Source: Phycisphaerae bacterium
Lineage (GTDB): Bacteria > Planctomycetota > Phycisphaerae > SM23-33
Assembly: GCA_022866005.1 (NCBI GenBank)
Contig: JALHTV010000147.1
Span: 1-6,358 of the forward strand
Length of the DNA stretch: 6,358 nt
Direction of reading: 5' to 3'
This document shows, in pieces, positions 1 to 5,055 of the stretch (positions are counted from its first letter, which is position 1; every line of letters starts with the position of its first letter). The notes under the pieces are model-generated. The model did not search any database, was not told the origin of the DNA, and was given only the letters and a program-made list of their open reading frames with translations. A program made the translations under genes and the position numbers.

Positions 1-188
1 ATGCGATGAATCCCGACGGCATCGCAGACCGGGCCGATGGCCTCCCAATCCTCGTCGCTCAGGACGGCCAGTGCGGTCAGGGAACAGACATCGGCCACGG
101 ACGCCGCCAGGGCGCGAACGTGCTCAAGCGCCCGGGCGGCGATCTCGTGGCGGCGGTGAATCACGGTCATGTACGCCAAGTCGATCAT
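1..188 (-). CDS. Small unknown protein, 3' end cut by window edge
   Basis: This is an open frame starting at an ATG (bases 188-186) and running off the left edge, so only the first 62 residues are visible. It begins MIDLAYMTVIHRRHEIAARA and continues as a mostly alpha-helical, Ala/Val/Leu-rich stretch with an acidic turn (SDEDWEA, about residues 44-50). A purine-rich GAGAG just upstream of the ATG is a plausible but weak ribosome binding site. It is the first gene after the major capsid protein, 97 bases downstream on the same strand; in many tailed phages this slot holds head-completion or connector proteins. I do not recognise the family and assign no function. Reality as a gene rests on strand, position, start context and an uninterrupted frame. 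Confidence 0.6.
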   Translation of the reverse strand, partial: MIDLAYMTVIHRRHEIAARALEHVRALAASVADVCSLTALAVLSDEDWEAIGPVCDAVGIHR

Positions 189-214
189 GATCTCTCGATT
201 AAGCGGCTTAGCCG

Positions 215-245
215 GACCCGGGCCGGTCCAGGGCCGGCCCGGGTC
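215..245. repeat. GC-rich inverted repeat, 12-base perfect arms
   Basis: The arms GACCCGGGCCGG (215-226) and CCGGCCCGGGTC (234-245) are perfect reverse complements around a 7-base loop. The element lies between the capsid gene and the small gene at the left edge. In minus-strand RNA it would form a very stable hairpin, but no T-run follows it, so it does not look like a classic intrinsic terminator. It could slow transcription, protect the upstream capsid message from 3' decay, or be a protein site. The role is inference; the symmetry is directly visible. Confidence 0.75.
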
Positions 246-260
246 ATGATCGTGGTCCGA

Positions 261-280
261 CCTGCCTGCCGGCAGGCAGG
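261..280. repeat. Perfect 20-base GC-rich palindrome
   Basis: CCTGCCTGCC (261-270) is followed directly by its exact reverse complement GGCAGGCAGG (271-280). It starts 5 bases after the capsid stop codon in the direction of transcription. As RNA it would fold into an 8-base stem with a 4-base CCGG loop; no U-run follows, so an intrinsic terminator is not supported. From memory, this same word recurs in many genomes assembled from groundwater and other environmental samples, so it may be an interspersed palindromic repeat and not a phage-specific site. Confidence 0.8.
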
Positions 281-285
281 GCGGA

Positions 286-1230
286 TTACGATTCCTCGGC
301 CTGGATCGCCTCGGTGTTCGTGATGGCGTCGGTCGTGATGATCTGGACCTTGAACGCCTCCTCCGGCAGCGGCGCCGGGGCCCCGGTGGGGTTGGTCGCC
401 GTGCGGCTCTTGCGGAGCTGCTCGCGCGACCGGCGGTTCATCACGATCAGGCCGGGCTGCCGCGAAGCCGGGAACAGCGCCAGGGCCTCGCCCAGCAGGT
501 CATCCGTCAGGCCCTTGCCGGCCTGGGCGGTGAGGTTCAGGATCCTCGCAACGCTGTACGCCGAGCCGATCTGCAAGCCCAGCCAGCCGAGGACCGAGGT
601 ATAGAGGCCGGTGAACCGGCCGCCATTGGTCACGTCCTCGATCGCCTGCTCGACCGTCTCGCCGACAATGATGTTGCCATCCTGTCCGGCGATCGCCACG
701 CAGTCCGCACCCTCGGCATTGGTGCGGATGAGGTAGACGCTGGATGCGGTGGCCGGCGTGGAGCCGGTGGCGTCGAGGACCATGGCGCCGCCGAAAACCA
801 GGGCGTCGGCCAGGCCCGCGAAGCCGTCCCCGAGGCTCCCGGTGCCGTTGATCATCTGCTTCTCGGCCTCGAAGTACCCGGCCTTCAGGTGCCGCCTGAC
901 CTCGCGGGCCACGTAGGCCTCCACGCCCTTGCGGTAGATCATCGCCAGGGCCTTGTCCACGGTGCAGGAGGCGTCGAGGATCTTCAGCAGGATCGTGACG
1001 AGCGTGTCGGCGGAGGCCTTGTTCTCTCGCCCGACGTTGGGGAGGCGAAAGCCCACGACCGGGGCGCCCGTCTCCTTGGTGTATTGATGCTGCGAACCAT
1101 TGCTGGCCTCATCTGCGGCGAGCGCCGCCAGCAGGGGCGCCTCGTCGAGCAGATCCGTGACCTCGATGTCCGCCAGGTTGCGGTCGTTGATCTTGGTCAG
1201 GTCCGCCAGGGTAAGGAATTCATCTGCCAT
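286..1230 (-). CDS. Major capsid protein, epsilon15 gp7-like (HK97 fold)
   Basis: This is the shell-forming protein of the phage head, 314 residues. The start is set at ATG 1230 (MADEFLTLAD) because GGGAG at 1242-1238 lies 7 bases before it; the ATG two codons earlier (1236) has that motif only one base away. The opening LTLADLTKIND, the block TGAPVVGFRLPNVGRENKAS (residues 55-74), the central SSVYLIRTNAEG (163-174), and the C-terminal run AGKGLTDDLLGEALALFPAS (237-256) followed by MNRRSREQLRKSRT (264-277) match my memory of the major capsid family typified by phage epsilon15 gp7, about 335 residues. That family adopts the HK97 fold. The N-terminal part (about 1-50) is where HK97-fold proteins carry the arm that interacts with scaffold. 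It lies downstream of the protease/scaffold gene, as expected for a head module. The exact subfamily is from memory; the capsid role is well supported by context. Confidence 0.85.
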   Translation of the reverse strand: MADEFLTLADLTKINDRNLADIEVTDLLDEAPLLAALAADEASNGSQHQYTKETGAPVVGFRLPNVGRENKASADTLVTILLKILDASCTVDKALAMIYRKGVEAYVAREVRRHLKAGYFEAEKQMINGTGSLGDGFAGLADALVFGGAMVLDATGSTPATASSVYLIRTNAEGADCVAIAGQDGNIIVGETVEQAIEDVTNGGRFTGLYTSVLGWLGLQIGSAYSVARILNLTAQAGKGLTDDLLGEALALFPASRQPGLIVMNRRSREQLRKSRTATNPTGAPAPLPEEAFKVQIITTDAITNTEAIQAEES

Positions 1231-1360
1231 GGTCATGCTCCCATGTGCGGTTGCCTCTTCTGGACGGCGGCGGAAACGCTCCGCCCGGCCGTGCGGCCGC
1301 CCGTAGGGGCGCCGGCCTTCGCCTTCGGCCTCACCAGCCCGAATCTCGCGAAGGTTACGT

Positions 1361-1864
1361 CTAGATGCGGATCACGTCCGCCAGGCCGCGCCTCGTGCCC
1401 TCCGGCGGCTGCACGCTCACCGGCTCCGCCTCGCCCAGACCCGCCTGCGCCAGGCGCGTGCGGAGCTTGGCGTTCTCGGCGGTAAGGGCCTTGGCGTGCT
1501 CCGCCTGGGCCTGCTCGAAGCTCAGCCCCGCGGCGAACCATTCGCCGCCCCTGGTGCCGAAGGCCTGGACGAAGCGCGAACACTCCTGCCTCGCGGACGC
1601 CTGCTCTGCCGGTGCCTGCGGCACCTGGGGCGCCTCCTCCCCGTCCGCGGGTTGCGCTGGGGGTGGAGCATCCTGGGGGCCTGGCTGTGCCGGCGGCCCT
1701 ACGGCCGCCCGCAGGGGCGGCTCCTGGACGGATTGCGCCCCTGGGGGCTGGCCGTCCGGGGCCTGCGGTGCTGGAACTGGCGGTGCGGGAGGCGGATCGG
1801 TCATTGCGGCCTGCCCGTGCGGTGCAGGGACTGCGGCCTTGACCGTGTGTGCCGTTGGGGACAT
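1361..1864 (-). CDS. Nested in-frame scaffold protein (lambda Nu3-like arrangement)
   Basis: Inside the protease gene, Met291 of the long product is preceded by AAGGAG with a 6-base spacer, the strongest type of ribosome binding site. Initiation here gives a 167-residue protein, MSPTAHTVKA to the shared C-terminus GLADVIRI. It lacks both candidate catalytic residues and consists of a Pro/Ala/Gln-rich flexible region followed by a charged helical segment (FEQAQAEHAKALTAENAKLR) and a short basic tail, which is what a capsid scaffolding protein looks like. In lambda, Nu3 is made in just this way from within gene C, in excess over the protease. The start site is visible; separate production of the scaffold is inferred by analogy. 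The codons spelling AAG-GAG encode Lys-Glu at residues 287-288, so coincidence cannot be ruled out. Confidence 0.68.
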   Translation of the reverse strand: MSPTAHTVKAAVPAPHGQAAMTDPPPAPPVPAPQAPDGQPPGAQSVQEPPLRAAVGPPAQPGPQDAPPPAQPADGEEAPQVPQAPAEQASARQECSRFVQAFGTRGGEWFAAGLSFEQAQAEHAKALTAENAKLRTRLAQAGLGEAEPVSVQPPEGTRRGLADVIRI

Positions 1865-2734
1865 AAGACTCTCCTTGGGGTTGACCTGGAGTCCGTGGGA
1901 CTCCAGGAATCGTGCGACGAAACCCTTGATCCGTTCGGGATGGACTGACAGCGCCTCGCAGGTGGGCGGGGCGGCCGCCAGGCCCAGGGCGTAGGCCAGC
2001 AGGCCGTCGGCCTCCTGGGCGATCTGCTGCTCGCGGTGAAAGAGCCCCTCGGGGTTGGCCGCCGGATCGTCCACCACGTCGGCCGCCCGCAACTCCTGGA
2101 GTCGCGCGTGGGGCAGATTGTCAACGTTGTCTGGGTCTGGCGACTTGAAGTCAGTGAAGTCCAGGTATTCGCCGTATTCATCTGCCGTCCAGTTGGCCCC
2201 GTGCTCCAGCGCGAAGGCGATCTCCGCTTCGACATCATGTTCCAAGACGATGCTGACGCCGAAGGCGGCCGGATCCTCCTCGGCCAGGTCCATGACGTAG
2301 GTGGCCAGGTTGCCATCGGGGGTGCGATGGGCGGCTGCGGAGAAATGCAGATCCGCCGCCGCCTTGTCTCCATTGCCGACCAACCGCGCCGACTTGGCCC
2401 GGCCCAGGAACGTCCCCAGCCCGTCGTCGGAGATAGTGGGATGGCTGAATCGCGCCTTGACGCCCCTGGGCGCCGCTGCCGCCGTGGTCTGGACCGAGCC
2501 GACGAATTCCCGATCCAGCCAATATCCGTGCCCCAGGGCCTCCCCCCGCGTCACGAGGGATATACCGCGGATCATCCCGGCGCCCAGTTCGCCGCCACCG
2601 CGGTCTACGGCCGGCTCGGCAATATCTGCAGCCGCCAAGCCGCGAGCCGGGGGCGTGCGAAGGAAATGCGGCTTATCCCTCAGGGCTTCGGGCCGCACAT
2701 GGCCGGTGCGTCGAATCCTCAGTAGGCTATGCAT
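1361..2734 (-). CDS. Prohead serine protease with C-terminal scaffold domain
   Basis: This 457-residue protein matures the procapsid by cleaving scaffold and probably capsid or portal proteins. The ATG at 2734 overlaps the end of the portal gene by 8 bases and has GAGG 6 bases upstream, so translation is likely coupled. The N-terminal half resembles Ser-His prohead proteases: strand-rich ISLVTRGEALGHGYWLD (58-74), then GVKARFSHP with candidate catalytic His98, then ADLHFSAAAH (127-136), then DPAAFGVSIVLEHD (154-167) with candidate nucleophile Ser161. The order and spacing resemble HK97 gp4-type enzymes (usual His then Ser in a G-x-S-I/F context). Residues about 312-378 are a Pro/Ala/Gln-rich disordered linker, and 385-432 form a helical segment (FEQAQAEHAKALTAENAKLR) typical of scaffolds. 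The layout parallels lambda gpC or P2 gpO, which combine protease and scaffold. An internal start makes the scaffold part separately. Catalytic assignments are by pattern and not proven. Confidence 0.82.
   Translation of the reverse strand: MHSLLRIRRTGHVRPEALRDKPHFLRTPPARGLAAADIAEPAVDRGGGELGAGMIRGISLVTRGEALGHGYWLDREFVGSVQTTAAAAPRGVKARFSHPTISDDGLGTFLGRAKSARLVGNGDKAAADLHFSAAAHRTPDGNLATYVMDLAEEDPAAFGVSIVLEHDVEAEIAFALEHGANWTADEYGEYLDFTDFKSPDPDNVDNLPHARLQELRAADVVDDPAANPEGLFHREQQIAQEADGLLAYALGLAAAPPTCEALSVHPERIKGFVARFLESHGLQVNPKESLMSPTAHTVKAAVPAPHGQAAMTDPPPAPPVPAPQAPDGQPPGAQSVQEPPLRAAVGPPAQPGPQDAPPPAQPADGEEAPQVPQAPAEQASARQECSRFVQAFGTRGGEWFAAGLSFEQAQAEHAKALTAENAKLRTRLAQAGLGEAEPVSVQPPEGTRRGLADVIRI
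1871..1876 (-). promoter_or_regulatory. Internal Shine-Dalgarno site for the nested scaffold
   Basis: Minus-strand AAGGAG lies 6 bases before ATG 1864. The nine bases AAGGAGAGT are identical to those before the zinc-ribbon gene start at 5017, with the same spacing to the ATG. This match to another start used in the same operon argues that it is a working site. Confidence 0.7.
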
Positions 2735-4271
2735 TGTCGTCCTCTTTGGTGGTGTCGCTCTCGGCCACGGGCGCCCGGGCGCCCGGCGCGGGCATCGGGG
2801 GCAGCTTCCGCCGATCGCGCTCTCCGCGCACCCATTCCTCGAAGTCCATGCGCTCGCCCGCGATCTCGTAGGCATCCTGGCCGCGACTGCGGGCGATGCG
2901 GATCTCACTATCGAGGTTATTGTCCAGGGCCAGCACGTCGCCCTTGAGTTCGCGGAGCTTGTCCACCCACGGCATGGCGGCGGGGATCCATTCCCAGTCC
3001 AGGTCATCCACGGTTATCTCGCCCGGCAGGACCAGCGTCCCCTCCAGGACCAGAAGTTGCAGCCGCCACCGGGCCCAGTCGTCCAGCAGGCCCTGGTTGT
3101 CCTCCCGCTTGCTGTGCGCGGAGTTCTCATACTTCTGGATGTCCGCCTTCTGGCCGTAGTAATTGACCTTGCTGGAGTCGTAGAAGCTGTAGGGGATGTC
3201 CAGCGCCTTGAGGGACAGGTCCGTGGCGAAGGCCATGGCCGCCAGCAACTGCGTCTCGGGGGTGTTGGTGGACAGGAATTCGGCCCGGTCGGTGTCCTCC
3301 AGTTCCAGCTTGAACGGCCCGGCGCCCGGATCCACTTCATACCGCTCGGTGTCCCCTGCCTGCTCGCCCGCCCCGGCGCTCTGGGCCTCCTCATCTTCCG
3401 GCGGATTGTCTACGCCGACCTGCGCCGTGCCCCACCCTTCGCCCTGCCGCTGGACGTTCTGGCGGAAGATCGCCAGGCCGAACATCTGGGCCACCTTGGC
3501 CTTGGCCATGGCGTAGTCGAGGCCCTCGTAAACGTCCTTGAGCGTATTCAGGGCGGGGGCCAGCGGGCTGATGCCCCGGACCTGGTCCACGCGGTAGGTC
3601 GAATCCCAATAGACGTGCAGCCAGAAGTTCCTCGCCGGGATGATCCGCTCGAACTCATATCCGCTACCGGTCTGGCCCCGCCGGCAGATGCAGACCGCCT
3701 CGATGCGGCCCCACTTGTTGCACAGGACGCCGTGGGTGAAGTCCTCGGGCTTATAGTCACCCAGAAGCGCCGCGCGTTCGGGGGTCCGGATCCGGTCGCT
3801 CTCGATGAGCTGAATGCCGCCGCTGGAGAGTTTGGCCCAGCCGATATCGCCGTCCAGCACCCGCCGGGCCTCGCTGATCCTCATCGCCTTGGACCGGCTG
3901 AACCGCTGGCTCACGTCGAAGTTCCTCCGCTCCGACGCCCAGCCGATCAGCTCCTCGATCCTGTCGTCCAGGGCATCGTTGCCGGTGCGGGCCTGGAAAC
4001 TGAAGCGCGAGACGTAATCTAGGTGGCAACGGACCATCCAGGCCGCGGTGCAGTAGTTCCGGATGACATCGCGGGCCGTGGCGATCAGCTTCTTGCGCTT
4101 CGCCGACGGCAGCACGCGGTCCTCGGCGGTCAGCGCCGAGGGCGTGGACCGCCGCCGCCCCGTGTCCTCCGTGGCGTCGTATCCGAAGGCCACCACGCGC
4201 GCCGCGGACACCAGGCGGCTGAGGATGCCGCCCTTGCGATCTCTGGTCGTGGGTGCCGTGCGTGTGGCCAT
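2727..4271 (-). CDS. Portal protein, lambda gpB-like
   Basis: This protein forms the dodecameric ring at one capsid vertex through which DNA enters and leaves and on which the terminase docks. It has 514 residues, near lambda gpB (533). Visible features: a basic N-terminus; an early helix-rich wing with ARDVIRNYCTAAWMVRCHLDYV (about 66-87); the strand GGIQLIESDRIRTPE (151-165); IPARNFWLHVY (211-221); the family-typical VRGISPLAPALNTLKDVYEG (231-250) leading into the long helix DYAMAKAKVAQMFGLAIF; an acidic low-complexity loop (about 290-330); and TNTPETQLLAAMAFATDLSL (336-355), followed by IPYSFYDSSKVNYYGQKADI (359-378), diagnostic for the gpB-type family. The start at 4271 follows the gpW stop with one base between (TGACATG), suggesting coupling. 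ATG 4283 is an alternative that would add four residues. The Shine-Dalgarno is weak for both. The gene end overlaps the protease start. Confidence 0.92.
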   Translation of the reverse strand: MATRTAPTTRDRKGGILSRLVSAARVVAFGYDATEDTGRRRSTPSALTAEDRVLPSAKRKKLIATARDVIRNYCTAAWMVRCHLDYVSRFSFQARTGNDALDDRIEELIGWASERRNFDVSQRFSRSKAMRISEARRVLDGDIGWAKLSSGGIQLIESDRIRTPERAALLGDYKPEDFTHGVLCNKWGRIEAVCICRRGQTGSGYEFERIIPARNFWLHVYWDSTYRVDQVRGISPLAPALNTLKDVYEGLDYAMAKAKVAQMFGLAIFRQNVQRQGEGWGTAQVGVDNPPEDEEAQSAGAGEQAGDTERYEVDPGAGPFKLELEDTDRAEFLSTNTPETQLLAAMAFATDLSLKALDIPYSFYDSSKVNYYGQKADIQKYENSAHSKREDNQGLLDDWARWRLQLLVLEGTLVLPGEITVDDLDWEWIPAAMPWVDKLRELKGDVLALDNNLDSEIRIARSRGQDAYEIAGERMDFEEWVRGERDRRKLPPMPAPGARAPVAESDTTKEDDNA

Positions 4272-4272
4272 G

Positions 4273-4476
4273 TCAGGAGCCATCCAATCGGATCCGGGAG
4301 ACGGAGGGCGCCCGGCCGCGTTGCTTGGCGACCTTTCCCTCCCAGTGCTCAAGCTTGGTCTCCAGGTCGGCGTAGGAGACGTCTTGGCCGTCGATGTTGA
4401 TGGTGACTAGGCCGGCGTTCTCCAGCAGGAGCTGGCGGTACTTTGCCACCATCTGTTCCGCGAATGTCGCCGTCAT
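4273..4476 (-). CDS. gpW-like head-tail connector protein
   Basis: This 67-residue protein matches the size of lambda gpW (68), which binds the portal after packaging, stabilises the DNA-filled head and prepares the neck for tail joining. The sequence has an initial helix (FAEQMVAKYRQLLLENAG, about 5-22), a beta hairpin (VTINIDGQDVSY, about 24-35) and a second helix (ADLETKLEHWEGKVAKQRG, 36-54), the helix-hairpin-helix order of gpW, with a flexible tail RAPSVSRIRLDGS. It sits immediately before the portal gene, exactly as W precedes B in lambda. ATG 4476 is chosen because it gives the family length; a frame extension back to a TTG at 4563 would run through a hairpin and add 29 unlike residues. 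No good Shine-Dalgarno is at ideal distance (GGAGG is about 20 bases upstream), so efficient translation may depend on leader structure. Confidence 0.85.
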   Translation of the reverse strand: MTATFAEQMVAKYRQLLLENAGLVTINIDGQDVSYADLETKLEHWEGKVAKQRGRAPSVSRIRLDGS

Positions 4477-4511
4477 GCCGTCGCTCGTGTCCCGGGCCTC
4501 CGCCCAAGGGA

Positions 4512-4550
4512 AAGGCCCGTTGAACCGCTGTGCACAGTTCAACGGGCCTT
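4512..4550 (-). terminator. Strong hairpin in gpW leader, possible terminator or attenuator
   Basis: Perfect 14-base arms (AAGGCCCGTTGAAC and its complement, 4512-4525 and 4537-4550) flank an 11-base loop. In minus-strand RNA the stem is followed by UCCCUU, a poor U-tract, so intrinsic termination is possible but not certain. It lies 36 bases before the gpW start and after the zinc-ribbon gene. It could end the upstream transcript, attenuate transcription into the head genes, or be a processing site. Confidence 0.5.
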
Positions 4551-4559
4551 GACCTGTCG

Positions 4560-4592
4560 CCAAGTCCGGCCCCCGTCGGGGCCGTCACTTGG
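4560..4592 (-). repeat. Second leader hairpin with internal bulge
   Basis: The outer arms CCAAGT and ACTTGG (4560-4565, 4587-4592) and inner arms CGGCCCC and GGGGCCG (4567-4573, 4578-4584) pair around a CGTC loop, separated by a 1-by-2 internal bulge. It directly precedes the 14-base-arm hairpin in the transcript, so the gpW leader carries two tandem stable stem-loops. No U-run follows. Function is unknown; structural RNA or attenuator roles are inference. Confidence 0.55.
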
Positions 4593-4655
4593 GCTATTCA
4601 CTTTTCGGCTCTATCGTAGGACCGCCGCAGCCGCGCGGGCAACTGGCCGCAACCG

Positions 4656-4686
4656 ATTATAATACGTTTCGTATTATAATTTTCAA
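4656..4686 (-). promoter_or_regulatory. AT-rich dyad with candidate promoter/operator for head genes
   Basis: An 11-base perfect inverted repeat (ATTATAATACG at 4656-4666 and its complement at 4670-4680) surrounds TTT. Each arm holds ATTATAAT, itself a palindrome, so the -10 consensus TATAAT appears twice on each strand. On the minus strand TTGAAA (4686-4681) stands 19 bases before the distal TATAAT (4661-4656), giving a sigma-70-like promoter with a long spacer and the dyad covering spacer and -10. This is a promoter-operator layout that could drive gpW and later genes under control of a dimeric repressor or activator. The AT-rich island stands out sharply from its GC-rich surroundings. A role as hairpin alone is possible. 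It starts 10 bases after the zinc-ribbon stop codon. Confidence 0.5.
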
Positions 4687-4690
4687 CGTC

Positions 4691-5017
4691 CTACCAGGGC
4701 GTTTCAGGGTCTTTTCGCGGGTCGTGGTTGGTCTCCTCCCGGAGACGGAACTGTTGCCCGCAATCCTTGCACCGGCGATTGGACCAGACCACGAACCGAT
4801 AGGCCTGCCTGGTGACGGCATTGACGCCCGGCAGTTCCCGGACCAACGGCGGCGAGCCCCCGACTCGTTCATGCCGGGTGCTCCTGCATCGTGGGCACGG
4901 CGTCGCCTTGACCTGGACGACGGGCCGGGGAATGTTGGAGCTGCCGGGCGGCCGGCCGTGCCGGCCGGGCCGACGAACCTTGCCGCGCTTCTGTGACGTC
5001 CGTGACATCCGTGACAT
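4691..5017 (-). CDS. Small zinc-ribbon protein, basic N-terminus, unknown role
   Basis: This is a 108-residue protein. ATG 5017 is chosen because AAGGAG lies 6 bases upstream; an earlier TTG at 5059 would overlap the terminase stop but lacks such support. The first 37 residues are strongly basic and likely flexible (MSRMSRTSQKRGKVRRPGRH). Two CxxC knuckles follow, CPRC (Cys41, Cys44) and CKDCGQQF (Cys83, Cys86), 38 residues apart, forming a probable single zinc ribbon. The RRCKDCGQQF end resembles zinc ribbons of nucleic-acid-binding regulators such as NrdR. No catalytic motif (HNH or similar) is visible. It sits where lambda has no gene, between terminase and gpW, and directly before a candidate operator, so a DNA- or RNA-binding regulatory or packaging accessory role is plausible but unproven. 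Confidence 0.75.
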   Translation of the reverse strand: MSRMSRTSQKRGKVRRPGRHGRPPGSSNIPRPVVQVKATPCPRCRSTRHERVGGSPPLVRELPGVNAVTRQAYRFVVWSNRRCKDCGQQFRLREETNHDPRKDPETPW

Positions 5018-5023
5018 GAAACT

Positions 5024-5029
5024 CTCCTT
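5024..5029 (-). promoter_or_regulatory. Shine-Dalgarno deciding the zinc-ribbon gene start
   Basis: Minus-strand AAGGAG with a 6-base spacer to ATG 5017. A second in-frame ATG follows 9 bases later within a tandem 9-base repeat, but it is too far from this site (15 bases) for good initiation. Confidence 0.75.
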
Positions 5030-5055
5030 ATCTAGCCGCCCACGGCAGCCTGTTC

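Noticed and set aside
6..323. Plus-strand 105-codon frame at the left edge
   Set aside because: It overlaps the small minus-strand gene and capsid end, crosses both palindromes, and its product has no domain-like features; the minus-strand reading fits the operon.
1233..1583. Minus-strand 116-codon frame bridging the scaffold end and the capsid start
   Set aside because: It lies mostly within the scaffold gene in another frame, lacks a supported start, and has Arg/Gly/Ala shadow composition. A 33-residue basic tail ending at the capsid start is possible (GTG in frame) but has no Shine-Dalgarno.
2735..3007. N-terminal extension of the protease frame upstream of ATG 2734
   Set aside because: The added 91 residues are a shadow of the portal gene in another frame (Ser/Arg/Pro/Trp-rich), whereas ATG 2734 has GAGG and the usual short overlap with the portal gene.
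2301..4022. A 573-codon plus-strand open frame antisense to the portal and protease genes
   Set aside because: Long stop-free antisense frames are expected opposite GC-rich genes. The translation is low-complexity Arg/Pro/Gly/Ala-rich with no recognisable domain, and both minus-strand genes beneath it are firmly identified.
4477..4563. TTG start that would extend the gpW-like protein by 29 residues
   Set aside because: It would translate through the 14-base-arm hairpin and gives a protein longer than the gpW family; the 67-residue form matches family length.
4656..4680. Plus-strand promoter or plus-strand terminator reading of the AT-rich dyad
   Set aside because: TATAAT is present on both strands by symmetry, but no -35-like element stands at proper distance on the plus strand and no plus-strand gene follows; the TTTT after the dyad is too short to support a terminator with an all-AT stem base.
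4589..4996. Plus-strand 135-codon frame antisense to the zinc-ribbon gene
   Set aside because: It reads through the AT-rich dyad, lacks a supported start, and the opposite strand encodes a clear CxxC pair zinc ribbon with a strong ribosome binding site.
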